A stretch of DNA of 64,000 nt from Cellulomonas sp. C5510. GTDB lineage: Bacteria > Actinomycetota > Actinomycetes > Actinomycetales > Cellulomonadaceae. The stretch is from positions 3,100,001-3,164,000 of the forward strand of contig NZ_CP081862.1 in NCBI RefSeq assembly GCF_019797765.1, written 5' to 3'. Below, one piece after another: positions 26,538 through 35,987 of this stretch (position 1 is its first letter; each line of letters opens with the position of its first letter). A program made the translations under genes and the position numbers. The notes under the pieces are model-generated. The model was not told where the DNA came from. It made no database searches and saw only the letters and a list, made by a program, of their open reading frames with translations.

Positions 26538-27635
26538 ATGACCATGTCGAAGGACAACCCCGCCGAGGTCCCGGACGCCCCCGAGGCGACCGGCCGACCC
26601 CAGGACGGGACGCCCGCGCCGTCGACCGACGCCTCCGCCGCGGCACCGACCGCCGCAGCGCCGACGGCGGGCGCAGCGCCGACGGCGGGCGCAGCGGCCG
26701 CCGACGGACCGACCGCCGCTCCCTCCCCCGCCGCGGCGCCCGCCCCGGCCGCCGTGCCCGTGGGCTACGGCGCCGCGGCCGGCTACGGCACGGCCACGGC
26801 CGACGCGGAGGACGACGTGGAGGTCGAGGCCGTGGCCGCGACGCTCACCGGCCCCTCGCTGGCCGCGCGGCTCGGCGCGGAGCTGTTCGGCTCGTTCGTC
26901 GTCATGCTCGCGGTGATCGGCGCCGGGCTGTTCGCGCAGTTCACCGGTCAGACGCTGGCCGTGGCGCTCGCGTACGGCTTCGGCGTGATCGCGGCGTTCG
27001 TCGCCGTCGCGCACGTCTCCGGCGGGCACGTCAACCCGGCGGTGACCCTCGGCTCGGCGGTCGCCGGCCGCACGCCGTGGTCGCACGTGCTGCCCTACTG
27101 GGCCGCCCAGCTGCTCGGCGGCGCACTGGCCGCGGCCGTGCTGTTCGTCGTCGCCTCGTCGTTCCCGCTGCTCGACGGCCGTGAGCGCGAGTTCTTCGGC
27201 GGCGCCGCGAACGGCTTCGACGCCCACTCGCCGCTCGCGCTGCAGACCAGCAGCACCGAGGGCTTCAGCGTGGTCGCGGCCCTACTCATCGAGGCCGTGC
27301 TCGTCGCGGTCCTCGTGGGCGTCTACCTCGCCGCGACCGGCCGGCGCGCGTCCCGGGGCCAGGCCGGTGTCGCCATCGGCCTCACGGTCGGCTTCGCGAC
27401 GCTCGTGGCGCTGCCGGTCACCAACGCCGCCCTCAACCCGGCCCGCGCCACCGCGGCGGCGATCTTCGCCGAGTCGTGGGCGTGGGGCCAGGTGTGGGTC
27501 TTCTGGGTCGGCCCGCTCGTGGGCGCGCTCGTCGCGGGCGTGCTGTACCGCGCGTTCGCTCCCGCACCGCAGGACGACGAGCTGCTCGACGAGGAGCTCG
27601 AGATCGCGGCCCTGGACGTCGAGCCGCTGCGCTGA
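26538..27635 (+). CDS. MIP family channel (aquaporin) with long low-complexity N-terminus
   Basis: 365 residues. Six membrane helices and both pore motifs of the aquaporin family: [16 protein letters not shown] and the second in AALNPARAT. Passes water or small uncharged solutes. Residues 1 to about 100 are an Ala/Pro-rich, partly repeated stretch ([22 protein letters not shown]) that aquaporins normally lack; the channel proper begins near [13 protein letters not shown]. The C-terminus is acidic. The start may be ATG 26538 or 26544, two codons later; neither has a strong ribosome site. Divergent from icd. Confidence 0.9.
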   Translation: MTMSKDNPAEVPDAPEATGRPQDGTPAPSTDASAAAPTAAAPTAGAAPTAGAAAADGPTAAPSPAAAPAPAAVPVGYGAAAGYGTATADAEDDVEVEAVAATLTGPSLAARLGAELFGSFVVMLAVIGAGLFAQFTGQTLAVALAYGFGVIAAFVAVAHVSGGHVNPAVTLGSAVAGRTPWSHVLPYWAAQLLGGALAAAVLFVVASSFPLLDGREREFFGGAANGFDAHSPLALQTSSTEGFSVVAALLIEAVLVAVLVGVYLAATGRRASRGQAGVAIGLTVGFATLVALPVTNAALNPARATAAAIFAESWAWGQVWVFWVGPLVGALVAGVLYRAFAPAPQDDELLDEELEIAALDVEPLR

Positions 27636-27652
27636 CCTGCGCGACGCGACGC

Positions 27653-27688
27653 CGAGGGGCGGTGACCCGGTCGGGTCGCCGCCCCTCG
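27653..27688. terminator. Hairpin terminator after the aquaporin gene
   Basis: 16-bp stem (27653-27668 with 27673-27688, one G-T pair) with a GGTC loop, 17 bases after the stop codon. It precedes a tandem repeat and the convergent DUF3017 gene. Confidence 0.78.
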
Positions 27689-27750
27689 TGCGTCCCGGGG
27701 CTCGTGCGTCCCGGGGTTCGTGCGTCCCCGGGGCTCGTGCGTCCCCGGGC
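27686..27750. repeat. 16/17-bp tandem repeat, four copies
   Basis: Units begin at 27686, 27702, 27718 and 27735 with consensus TCGTGCGTCCCGGGGC. The array runs from the terminator hairpin to the base before the DUF3017 stop (complement of 27752-27754). Not coding. Confidence 0.8.
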
Positions 27751-27751
27751 G

Positions 27752-28387
27752 TCAGGGCGCCGGGACGGGCACGACCTGCGACAGCACGGCGATGGTCACC
27801 GCGAGGCCGGCCAGGACCGTCACGTCGGTGGCCCGGCTCCGCACCACCAGCGCGGCCGGCCCGCCGCGCACCACCCCCCGCACGACCGCGCAGCACGCGA
27901 GGAACGCCGCGAGCGCCAGGGCACCGACGGCGGTGCCGGCCACCACGGCGAGCGAGACGGACAGCACCACCGCGAGGGAGATGACCCACAGCGACCAGTT
28001 GCGGTCGGCGTCGAGCGAGGCCCGGGCGATCGCGCGCGGGTCGAGGGGCCGGCCGTCGGCGTCGAACCGCTCCTGCTCCGCGTGGTCGGGTGCACCGGGG
28101 CCGACCGGCGCGGCGTCCGGCGTCGGGACGGCGGGGACGGGCGACGTCCCCGCCGCGTGGTCCGGCGGCGCCCCGCCGGGGAGGGCGGGCCAGGTCCCGG
28201 GCCCGGTGGTGGTGCCGGGGCCGTCGGCGCCCGGGCCGACCGTCCCGGGAACGCCGGCGCCGGAGCTGCCCGCGCCGGAGCTGCCCGCGCCGGAGCTGCC
28301 CGCGCCGAGGGTGCCCGCCCCGTCCAGCGGGGGCCCTGCCGGGTCGTCGGACCCGGTGCCGCCGTCGCCGCGGGTCTCGCCGCTCAC
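27752..28387 (-). CDS. DUF3017-like membrane protein
   Basis: 211 residues. The first 120 residues are Gly/Pro/Ala-rich with three perfect 15-bp repeats encoding SGAGS near 28260-28306. The C-terminal 90 residues hold three hydrophobic helices (WVISLAVVLSVSLAVVAG, ALALAAFLACCAVVRGVV and VTVLAGLAVTIAVLSQVVPV), with LVVRSRATDV before the last, the pattern of actinobacterial DUF3017 proteins. Function unknown; relatives often accompany folD. ATG 28387 is followed by SGETRGDGG; AGGGAGCACC gives a plausible ribosome site. The family assignment is from pattern only. Confidence 0.6.
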   Translation of the reverse strand: MSGETRGDGGTGSDDPAGPPLDGAGTLGAGSSGAGSSGAGSSGAGVPGTVGPGADGPGTTTGPGTWPALPGGAPPDHAAGTSPVPAVPTPDAAPVGPGAPDHAEQERFDADGRPLDPRAIARASLDADRNWSLWVISLAVVLSVSLAVVAGTAVGALALAAFLACCAVVRGVVRGGPAALVVRSRATDVTVLAGLAVTIAVLSQVVPVPAP

Positions 28388-28473
28388 CTGGTGCTCCCTC
28401 CGGTGCGCGCACCGGGGGCGCGCCGGATCCCGAGCGTACCCGGGCCGTGCGACGCACCGGGAGCGGCCCCGGC

Positions 28474-28479
28474 TACGGT
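28474..28479 (+). promoter_or_regulatory. -10 hexamer TACGGT, leaderless start of FAD oxidoreductase
   Basis: TACGGT followed by 6 bases and GTG at 28486, no ribosome site. Fixes the start well downstream of the open frame's beginning. Confidence 0.55.
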
Positions 28480-28485
28480 GACGAC

Positions 28486-29811
28486 GTGCCCGTCTCCGAC
28501 CGTCCCGCCGCCGTCCCGCCGCACGAGGGGCCGCCGGCGCCCCCCGGTTCGGTCGTCGTCGTCGGGGCCGGCCTGGCCGGTGCGCGGACGGTGCTGGAGC
28601 TGCGGGCGCAGGGGTTCACCGGGCGGGTGACCGTGCTGGGGGCGGAGCCCGTCGCCCCGTACGACCGGCCCCCGCTGTCGAAGCACCTGCTGGACCGGCC
28701 CGCGCCCGCGTGGCTGGCGGACGAGCTCGGCGCGGACGCCCTGGAGCTCGCGGACGAGGTGCGGCTCGGCACGCCGGCGACGGGCCTGGACCTGACGGGA
28801 CCGGGGGTGGTCGTGCGGACCGCGGACGGCGGCGTGGCCGGGGACGCCGTCGTCGTCGCGACCGGCGCGGCAGCGGTGCGGCCGCCGGGCTGGGACGCGG
28901 CGCTCACCCTGCACACCGCGCGGGACGCCGAGCGGCTGCGGGCGGCGCTCGGGGTCGCCGTCCCCGCGTCGTCCGCGGCGCCGGCCGACGCGCGCGGCGT
29001 CCCCGCCGGGCGGCGGCTCGTCGTGGTCGGCGCCGGGTGGGTCGGTGCCGAGGTCGCGACCGTCGCCGCGGCGGCCGGGGCCGACGTCACCGTGGTCGAG
29101 GCCCGGCCCGAGCCGCTCGGCGCCGTGCTCGGTCCGCGGGTCGGCTCGCTGACCGCGCCCTGGTACGCGGCCGCGGGCGTGCGGCTGCGCGCCGGCGTCC
29201 CGGTCGCGGCCGTCGCCCCCGATGCCGTCACGCTGGCGGACGGCACCGTGCTGCCGGCGGACGCGGTGCTCGTGGCCGTCGGCGCGCGGCCCGCGACGGC
29301 CTGGCTCGGCGGGGCGCTGGCCACCGGGCCGGACGGCGCCGTGCCGGTCGACGAGCTCTACGCCCCGATCGGCGGCCCGGCGCGCGTCCGGGTGGTCGGC
29401 GACGCGGCGACGCGCCGCTCCGCCCGGCACGGCTGGGTGCCGGGCGGTCACTGGGACGCCGCGCTGCGCGGGCCGGCGGTCGCGGTGGCCGGCCTGCTCG
29501 GGCGGGAACCCGCCGAGCCGGACGTCGCGCCCTACGTGTTCTCGACGCAGCTCGGGCACGAGCTGGCGCTGCACGGCGTGCCCGGGGCGGCCGACGAGGT
29601 GCTGCTGCGCGGCGACCCAGCGGCGGCCGACGGCTGGTCCGCGCTGTGGTTCGAGCCCGGGACGGATCGGCTCACGGCCGTGTTCTGCGTCGACCGGCCG
29701 CGCGACGTCGGCGGGGCGCGCCGGCTGTTCTCGGGCGCGGTGCTGCCGGTGCTCGACCGCGGGCGGGCCGCGGACCCCGCCGTGCCGCTCGCCCGGGCGC
29801 TCGCGGGCTGA
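28486..29811 (+). CDS. FAD-dependent pyridine nucleotide-disulfide oxidoreductase (ferredoxin reductase type)
   Basis: 441 residues. Two Rossmann motifs: the FAD site VVVGAGLAGARTVLELRAQGF near residue 25 and the NAD(P)H site VVVGAGWVGAEVATVAAAAGADVTVVEA. The segment PYDRPPLSKHLL is diagnostic of the rhodocoxin/putidaredoxin reductase branch, as is VVGDAA before the C-terminal reductase domain. Likely passes electrons from NAD(P)H to a ferredoxin serving a P450 or oxygenase; no such partner is adjacent. Start inferred from the TACGGT hexamer. Confidence 0.88.
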   Translation: MPVSDRPAAVPPHEGPPAPPGSVVVVGAGLAGARTVLELRAQGFTGRVTVLGAEPVAPYDRPPLSKHLLDRPAPAWLADELGADALELADEVRLGTPATGLDLTGPGVVVRTADGGVAGDAVVVATGAAAVRPPGWDAALTLHTARDAERLRAALGVAVPASSAAPADARGVPAGRRLVVVGAGWVGAEVATVAAAAGADVTVVEARPEPLGAVLGPRVGSLTAPWYAAAGVRLRAGVPVAAVAPDAVTLADGTVLPADAVLVAVGARPATAWLGGALATGPDGAVPVDELYAPIGGPARVRVVGDAATRRSARHGWVPGGHWDAALRGPAVAVAGLLGREPAEPDVAPYVFSTQLGHELALHGVPGAADEVLLRGDPAAADGWSALWFEPGTDRLTAVFCVDRPRDVGGARRLFSGAVLPVLDRGRAADPAVPLARALAG

Positions 29812-29843
29812 CGGCGGCCGACCACGCCACGGCGGCGGCGCGG

Positions 29844-30863
29844 TCAGCCGGCCGGTGAGGCGCTCGGCGTGGGCGACGCGCTCGGCGACGGGCTCGGGGA
29901 CGCGCTCGCCTGGGCCGCCGCGGCGAGCTGCCCCGCCACCTCCGTGACGAACGCGCTCAGCGCCGCCGGGTCGTCGAGCGCCCCCGTGTACTCGCGCCCG
30001 CCGACCAGCAGCACCGGGCTGGTCGTCACGCTGCCCACGTCGAACGGGACGGAGTCCGCCGCCCGGTCGGTCGCCTCGCGCGCCCAGTCCGTGAAGTCGC
30101 CGGCGCGCACGCAGTCCGCCACGGCGTCGTCCCGGGCTCCGGCGTCCTGCACGAGCGCGACGAGCTCGTCGTCGTCCAGCCCGTCCGCGTCGAGCCCCGG
30201 CTGGGCGGTCAGCAGCGCCTGGTGCACGGCGAGCACCGCGTCGGGCTGCCCGTCCACGACGCAGGCGAGCGCCCCGGCGGCGCGCAGGGAGTAGTCGCCG
30301 GTGGTGGCGGTGGCCGACGGGGACGGCTCCGGGGACGCGGACGCGGACGGCGACGCCGAGGACGTGGGCGCCGCCACCGTGGTGCCGTCCAGCAGGGCGA
30401 GCGGGTGCACCTCCAGCGTGGCGTTCCCGGCCGTCACCCACTGCGCCAGCACCGACCCGTCCGCCTGCCAGAGCGCCGCGGCCTCCGGCGAGCGGTAGTC
30501 GACGTACAGGACGAGGTCGAGCACGCCGGACGTGCGGTCGACCGCCGTGGCCACCGGGGCACCGCCGGCGGGGATCCCGCCGGTCGAGACCGGAGAGACC
30601 GTGGAGCCGTCGCCGGCCAGCACCACGCCGTCGGACAGCATGCCGAGCGGCCCGACCTGCCCGGCGCGCACCGACGCCTGGACGAGCAGCACGGCGACGA
30701 CGCCCGCGGCGACCGCCCCGGTCCCCGCCCCGGCCCAGCCGAGCCGCCTGTTCCGGCGCCGGCGGCGCGCCTGCCGCTCCCGCTCGAGGCGGGCGAGCTC
30801 GCGGGCGAGCGCCTTGCGCTCCTTCTTGGGCAGCTTCTGCTGGTCGGCGGGGCGCGCGGTCAT
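29844..30863 (-). CDS. DsbA-like thioredoxin-fold membrane-anchored protein lacking the active-site cysteines
   Basis: 339 residues. A Lys/Arg-rich cytoplasmic N-terminus (residues 10-40), one membrane anchor (LGWAGAGTGAVAAGVVAVLLVQA), then an extracellular DsbA-type fold. Where DsbA/BdbD proteins have FxDFxCPxC, this one reads LYVDYRSPEAAALW, so no CxxC. The cis-proline region TTSPVLLVGGREYTGALDDP is kept. Ser/Pro/Ala-rich stretches interrupt the domain (about 165-190) and form the C-terminus. It therefore cannot be a classical thiol oxidoreductase; it may bind or scaffold a partner (inference). Starts downstream (3' side) of the mannosidase-operon terminator. Confidence 0.8.
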   Translation of the reverse strand: MTARPADQQKLPKKERKALARELARLERERQARRRRRNRRLGWAGAGTGAVAAGVVAVLLVQASVRAGQVGPLGMLSDGVVLAGDGSTVSPVSTGGIPAGGAPVATAVDRTSGVLDLVLYVDYRSPEAAALWQADGSVLAQWVTAGNATLEVHPLALLDGTTVAAPTSSASPSASASPEPSPSATATTGDYSLRAAGALACVVDGQPDAVLAVHQALLTAQPGLDADGLDDDELVALVQDAGARDDAVADCVRAGDFTDWAREATDRAADSVPFDVGSVTTSPVLLVGGREYTGALDDPAALSAFVTEVAGQLAAAAQASASPSPSPSASPTPSASPAG

Positions 30864-30887
30864 CGGTGGCTTCCTGGACGGGGGCGA

Positions 30888-30920
30888 CGGTCCGGTGACG
30901 GGCGCGCCGTCACCGGACCG
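30888..30920 (-). terminator. Hairpin terminator of the mannosidase operon
   Basis: 14-bp perfect stem (30888-30901 with 30907-30920), loop GCGCG, 68 bases after the alpha-mannosidase stop on the minus strand and upstream of the DsbA-like gene's start. Confidence 0.75.
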
Positions 30921-30988
30921 AGGCTCCCGCGGTCACCTGGCCGGGACCTGGGCCGGGGCTGCGGGGAACCTGTGCGTGGGGAGGCGCG

Positions 30989-33900
30989 TCACCCCCGCGC
31001 GAACCGCAGCGTCACCAGCTGGAACGGCCGCACCTCGAGCGCGGCAGCAGCCCCGTCCGTCCCGGTCAGGGCGCGCGGCTCCACCTCCCGCTCCAGGAGG
31101 TCCACCTCCGTCACGCCGGACGCGGCGAACCGCGGCGTCACGACCGCCCGCCCGCGGGTCCCGTGCGCCTCGTACAGCCGCACGACCACGTCCCCGGAGC
31201 CGTCGTCCGCCAGCTTCACGGCCTCCACGACGGCCCCTTCGCCCGCGACGGCGACCAGGGGCTCGACGGCCACCGCGCCCCGGACCTCGCGGACCGGCAG
31301 GTTCGTCCGGTAGCCGTCCACCACCGCCTCGGGGATGCCCGCCCCGACGTGCAGCACCGTGCGGAACCGGTGCGCGCCCTGGTCGGCCTCCGGGTCGGGG
31401 AACAGCGGCGCCCGCAGCAGCGACTGGCGCACCACGGTGGCGGTGCCGCCCCCGGGCAGCGCGGCGCGCGTCACGTCGTGGCCGTAGGTGGCGTCGTTCG
31501 CGACGGAGACGCCGTAGCCGGGCTCGCCGACGTGCACCCAGCGGTGCGCGCAGATCTCGTACCGCGCCGCGTCCCACGACGTGTTCGTGTGCGTCGGCCG
31601 GACGACGTGGCCGAACTGCGTCTCGGCCGCCGAGCGGTCGGCGTGCACGTCCAGCGGGAACGCCAGCTTGAGCAGGCGCTGCCGCTCGTGCCAGTCGACC
31701 TCGGTGTCGATCTCGACGGCACGCGTGCCCGGGCGGAAGGTCAGCTCCTGCACGATCGTGGACTCCCCGACCCGCCGGGAGGTGCGGACGACCGCCCGGT
31801 CCGGCTTCTCGGCCACCACCTCGACCACGTCGGCGTCGACGAGGTCCTGCACGGTCCGGCGGTACTCGGCGTCGATGTCCCACGCGTCCCACTGCCGGGG
31901 CACGTCCCGGTGCAGCTGCAGCAGGTTCGCCACGGCACCCGGCGGGACCGCCTCCCGGTCGGCCACCAGGTCCCGCACGGAGGCGAGCTGGCCGCCCGCG
32001 GTCAGCCGGACGTCCAGCACGCCGGTCCGCACCCGCAGCGTGCCGTCGTCGCTGCGCAGCACCTGCACGGAGCCCGGCCCGTCGGCGCCCGGCCCGCCGC
32101 CCGCCACCGCGTCGGTCGCCCCCACCGAGCCGTCGGCCGCGACCGCGCCGCCCAGCGCGGGCAGCCCGTCGCGCGCGTGCGGCGCCGCGTTGAGCCGGAC
32201 GGTCGCGTCGCCGTCGCCGACGAGGACCGCGAGCGCCGCCCCGATCACGGCCTCCGCCCGCCGCTCGACGTCGGCGTACGCCTCCTCCGCCTGCCGGTAC
32301 ACCCAGCCGATCGACGACCCCGGCAGGATGTCGTGGAACTGGTGCAGCAGGACCACCCGCCACAGCGCGCGCAGCTCGTCGGCCGGGTAGTCCGCCCCGG
32401 TCCGCACCGCGGCGGTCGCCGCCCACAGCTCCGCCTCGCGCAGCAGGTGCTCGCTGCGCCGGTTGCCCCGCTTGGTCCGCGCCTGCGACGTGTACGTGCC
32501 GCGGTGGTACTCCAGGTACATCTCCCCGGACCAGACGGCCGGCGCCCCGGGACCGGCGGCGGCCAGCTCGGCCTCGGCGCGCTCGAAGAACGCGTTCGGC
32601 GAGCCCAGCTCCACCTCGGGCAGCCCGCCGAGGGACCGCGCCCGGTCGGCGGCGGCGAGCATCTCCCGCGTCGGGCCACCGCCCCCGTCTCCCCAGCCGA
32701 ACGGCACGAGCGACTCGGACGCGACGTCCTTGTCCGCGAAGTTCCGCTCCGCGTGCACGAGCTCGCGCGGGGACAGGTCGGAGTTGTACGTGTCGACCGG
32801 CGGGAAGTGCGCGAGCACCCGGGAGCCGTCGATGCCCTCCCACGCGAACGTGTGGTGCGGCATCCGGTTGGTGTCGTTCCAGGACAGCTTCTGCGACAGG
32901 AACCACCGCGAGCCGGCGGCGCGGACGATCTGCGGCAGCGCGCCGGTGTACCCGAAGGAGTCCGGCAGCCAGACGTCCTGCGTCTCGACGCCGAGCTCCT
33001 CGAGGAAGTACCGCTTGCCCTCGACCATCTGCCGGGCGAGCGCCTCGCCGCCGGGCATGTTCGTGTCCGACTCGACCCACATCCCGCCGACCGGGACGAA
33101 CTGCCCCGCCGCGACCTTCGCGCGGATCCGCTCGAACAGCTCGGGGTGCCGCTCGGCGACCCACGCGTACTGCTGCGCGGACGAGCAGGCGAACACGAAG
33201 TCCGGCCGCTCGTCCATGAGCGCGACCACGCTGGCGAACGTCCGAGAGCACTTGCGCACGGTCTCCCGGGCGGGCCACAGCCACGCGGAGTCGATGTGCG
33301 CGTGCCCGGTGGCGAGCACGCGGTGCCCGCCCGGCGCCGCGGGCACGTCGAGCACAGGTCGCAGCACCGCCCGGCCGGCGGCCACGGTGCCGGCGACGTC
33401 CCGCGGGTCGACCGCGTCGACCACGAGGTCCAGCGCCCGCAGCGCGCGCGCCCAGCGGGTGGTCCCGCGGTCCCCGGTCTCGACGAGCCCCTGCACCACC
33501 AGCAGGTCCTGCCACAGCTCCCACACCTCGACGTCGCGCAGCACCACGTCGGCGGACCGCAGCGCGTACAGCGGGTCCGAGCCGGCGGTCAGCGGGTCGC
33601 CGAGCGGCGTCGGCCCGTACCAGGTGCTGCTGCCGACGTCGGGGTTGCCGGCGGCCTCGACGTACACGTCCACGCGCGGGTCGGTCCACGGCACCGCCTG
33701 GTTGCGCGGCGACAGGCCCTTCACGGCGACGCCGTCGGGCCGCAGCACGAGGCCCTCCGCCTGGAAGCCGGGCTGCGTGGTCGTGAACCCGAGGTCGATC
33801 GCGAGCTCGACGGCGTGCCGCCCGTCCCGCACGGCGTCGGAGGCCAGCCAGCCCTCCGGCACGGCGCCGGTCATCCGGAACCACGTGGTGCTCCACGGCG

Positions 33901-34093
33901 CGCCCCACGCGGTCCCCGGGGGCGCGGCCGCGTACTCCTGCGCGACCGCCTCCGTGAACGGCACGGGCTCCCCCGGCGCGGTCCAGGCGGTGACGGTGAG
34001 CGGCGCCCGGCCGGCGACCAGGGCGGGGGCGAGGCGCTCGTGCAGGAACCGCTGCACGCGCTGCAGGACGGTGGCGGCGGCGTCGACGGGCAT
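30989..34093 (-). CDS. Alpha-mannosidase, glycoside hydrolase family 38
   Basis: 1034 residues, usual for bacterial GH38. Removes alpha-linked mannose with a zinc-assisted retaining mechanism. Zinc ligands are in GHAHIDSAWLWPARET; the nucleophile Asp is in DVWLPDSFGYTGALPQI; a further zinc His lies in LLHQFHDILPGSS. The C-terminal half carries the beta-sandwich domains. No signal peptide, so it acts in the cytoplasm on imported mannosides. ATG 34093 has GGAAGG upstream. Last gene of an operon with a sugar-binding lipoprotein and two permeases. Confidence 0.95.
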   Translation of the reverse strand: MPVDAAATVLQRVQRFLHERLAPALVAGRAPLTVTAWTAPGEPVPFTEAVAQEYAAAPPGTAWGAPWSTTWFRMTGAVPEGWLASDAVRDGRHAVELAIDLGFTTTQPGFQAEGLVLRPDGVAVKGLSPRNQAVPWTDPRVDVYVEAAGNPDVGSSTWYGPTPLGDPLTAGSDPLYALRSADVVLRDVEVWELWQDLLVVQGLVETGDRGTTRWARALRALDLVVDAVDPRDVAGTVAAGRAVLRPVLDVPAAPGGHRVLATGHAHIDSAWLWPARETVRKCSRTFASVVALMDERPDFVFACSSAQQYAWVAERHPELFERIRAKVAAGQFVPVGGMWVESDTNMPGGEALARQMVEGKRYFLEELGVETQDVWLPDSFGYTGALPQIVRAAGSRWFLSQKLSWNDTNRMPHHTFAWEGIDGSRVLAHFPPVDTYNSDLSPRELVHAERNFADKDVASESLVPFGWGDGGGGPTREMLAAADRARSLGGLPEVELGSPNAFFERAEAELAAAGPGAPAVWSGEMYLEYHRGTYTSQARTKRGNRRSEHLLREAELWAATAAVRTGADYPADELRALWRVVLLHQFHDILPGSSIGWVYRQAEEAYADVERRAEAVIGAALAVLVGDGDATVRLNAAPHARDGLPALGGAVAADGSVGATDAVAGGGPGADGPGSVQVLRSDDGTLRVRTGVLDVRLTAGGQLASVRDLVADREAVPPGAVANLLQLHRDVPRQWDAWDIDAEYRRTVQDLVDADVVEVVAEKPDRAVVRTSRRVGESTIVQELTFRPGTRAVEIDTEVDWHERQRLLKLAFPLDVHADRSAAETQFGHVVRPTHTNTSWDAARYEICAHRWVHVGEPGYGVSVANDATYGHDVTRAALPGGGTATVVRQSLLRAPLFPDPEADQGAHRFRTVLHVGAGIPEAVVDGYRTNLPVREVRGAVAVEPLVAVAGEGAVVEAVKLADDGSGDVVVRLYEAHGTRGRAVVTPRFAASGVTEVDLLEREVEPRALTGTDGAAAALEVRPFQLVTLRFARG

Positions 34094-34149
34094 GGCAGGA
34101 CCTTCCGGTGGGGTGCGGGGCTGGGGTGCGGGACGGGGAGACGGGCCGG

Positions 34150-35055
34150 TCAGCCCTTGACGGCGCCGGACATGGCGAACGAGCTGCCGGAGAACCGCTG
34201 CACCAGCAGGTACAGCACGAGCACCGGCACGGAGTACAGGATCGAGAACGCGGCGAGCCGGCCGTAGGCGACCGTGCCGTACGTGCCGAAGAAGCTGTAG
34301 ATCGCCACGGCTGCCGGCTGGTGGTCGGGCGAGAACAGCAGGACGAACGGGACGAAGAAGTTCCCCCACGCCTGCGTGAACACGAAGATGAACACCACCG
34401 CGATGCCGGGCCGCATGAGCGGGACGACGATGCGCCGCAGGGCGGTCATCGACCCGGCGCCGTCCACCCACGCGGCCTCCTCCAGGGACACCGGGACGGA
34501 GTCCATGAAGTTCTTGGTCATCCAGATGGCCATCGGCAGGGACGTCGCCGCGAGGAAGAGCACCGTGCCGGGCACCGAGTCGAGCAGCCCGAGGTACACG
34601 AACAGGGCGTAGACCGGGACCATCATCGCGGTGACCGGCAGGCAGGTGCCGAACAGGATGGCGTAGAGGAACGGCTTGCGGAACCGCATCTGGTAGCGCG
34701 ACAGCGGGTAGGCGGCCAGCACGGACGCGAGCACCGTGAGGACCGCCGTCCCGCCGGAGATCAGCGTGGAGTTCCACAGCGGCCGGAACGTCGCGTCCCA
34801 CGTGAGGATCTGCGCGAAGTTCTCTGTCGTGAGGGAGTCCGGCACCCGCACCGAGACGGTCGCCGCGGGGTCGAGGGACGCCAGCAGGATCCACGCGAGC
34901 GGCACCAGGAACGCGACGCCGACGAGCACCAGCGCCGCCGCGACGAGCACGCGGCCGCTGCGCCGCCGGGGGGAGGCGACGGACGGCGCGGGCCGGGAGC
35001 GGCGCGGGCGGCCGGGCGGTGCGACGGGGGCGGTCGGGGCGGTGAGCGCGGCCAT
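34150..35055 (-). CDS. Carbohydrate ABC transporter permease (MalG type, CUT1)
   Basis: 301 residues, six membrane helices. The EAA motif, which contacts the ATPase, is EEAAWVDGAGSMTALRRIVVPLMRPG. The long N-terminal helix and NSTLISGGTAVLTVLASVLAAYPLSRY are typical of MalG/LacG-like permeases. ATG 35055 overlaps the preceding permease stop by one base (TGATG). Works with the MalF-type permease and binding protein to import a mannose-containing oligosaccharide (inferred from the linked mannosidase). Confidence 0.93.
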   Translation of the reverse strand: MAALTAPTAPVAPPGRPRRSRPAPSVASPRRRSGRVLVAAALVLVGVAFLVPLAWILLASLDPAATVSVRVPDSLTTENFAQILTWDATFRPLWNSTLISGGTAVLTVLASVLAAYPLSRYQMRFRKPFLYAILFGTCLPVTAMMVPVYALFVYLGLLDSVPGTVLFLAATSLPMAIWMTKNFMDSVPVSLEEAAWVDGAGSMTALRRIVVPLMRPGIAVVFIFVFTQAWGNFFVPFVLLFSPDHQPAAVAIYSFFGTYGTVAYGRLAAFSILYSVPVLVLYLLVQRFSGSSFAMSGAVKG

Positions 35056-35987
35056 CAGTCGACCTCCGGCTTGAGCACGCGGATGTACACGATCGAGAAC
35101 ACGGCCCCGACCAGCAGCGTCACGGTCGCGATGGCGGTGCCGTAGCCGACCTGGGCGAACTTGAACGCCTCCTGGTACGCCAGCACCGGCAGCGTCGAGG
35201 AGTCGGTGCCCGGCCCGCCGCCGGTCATCACCCAGATGAGCGTGAAGACCGCCAGCGTCTGGAGCGTGGTGAGCATGAGGTTCGTCGACACCGACCGCCG
35301 GATCATCGGCAGCGTGATGCGGAAGAACCGCTGCGGCCCGGTGGCGCCGTCGATCGCGGCGGCCTCGGTGACGTCGGGCGGCACCTCCGACAGCGCGGCG
35401 CCGTAGACCATCATCGAGAACGCCGTGCCGCGCCAGACGTTCGCGAGGACCACGGCGAGCATCGGGAACGTGATGAGCCACGTCGGCCCGGTCAGCCCGA
35501 CCCACCCGAGCACCTGGTTGAGCGTGCCGTCGGTGGAGAAGAACGCGTAGAGCGCGAACGCCGCCACGATCTCCGGCAGCACCCACGCGACCACGACCAG
35601 CGCCGACACCACCGCGCGCAGCGGCCGGGCCGCCGCCCGCAGCAGCAGCGCGAGCGCCATGCCGAGCACGTTCTGCCCGACCACCGCCGACGCTCCGACG
35701 AACACGACCGTGAGCACGACGGCCTTCCAGAAGTCCCCGTCCGCGACCAGCGACGCGTAGTTGTCGAGCCCGACGAACTCGGGGTTCGCGGCGCGGTACC
35801 CGGTCAGGGCCTGGTTGGTGAGCGAGCCGTAGAACGACCACAGCACCGGCCCGGCGAGGAACACCGCCATGAGCGCGACGGCCGGCAGCAGGGGCGCCAG
35901 CCGCAGCGCGGTGCGCCCGGGGCGTCGGCGGGGCCGGGAGCCGGGCCCCCGGTCCGCCGCCGCCCGGTCGAGCGTGACGGCCGACAT
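35055..35987 (-). CDS. Carbohydrate ABC transporter permease (MalF type, CUT1)
   Basis: 310 residues, six membrane helices after an Arg-rich N-terminus. EAA motif: TEAAAIDGATGPQRFFRITLPMIRR. The conserved ATPase-docking Gly is kept. ATG 35987 overlaps the binding-protein stop (TGATG). The set has no ATPase gene, as is common for actinobacterial CUT1 importers served by a shared MsiK-like ATPase elsewhere. Confidence 0.93.
   Translation of the reverse strand: MSAVTLDRAAADRGPGSRPRRRPGRTALRLAPLLPAVALMAVFLAGPVLWSFYGSLTNQALTGYRAANPEFVGLDNYASLVADGDFWKAVVLTVVFVGASAVVGQNVLGMALALLLRAAARPLRAVVSALVVVAWVLPEIVAAFALYAFFSTDGTLNQVLGWVGLTGPTWLITFPMLAVVLANVWRGTAFSMMVYGAALSEVPPDVTEAAAIDGATGPQRFFRITLPMIRRSVSTNLMLTTLQTLAVFTLIWVMTGGGPGTDSSTLPVLAYQEAFKFAQVGYGTAIATVTLLVGAVFSIVYIRVLKPEVD

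Noticed and set aside
31163-34267. 1034-codon plus-strand open frame
   Set aside because: Antisense to the GH38 gene, whose zinc and nucleophile motifs are intact; composition is typical of shadow frames.
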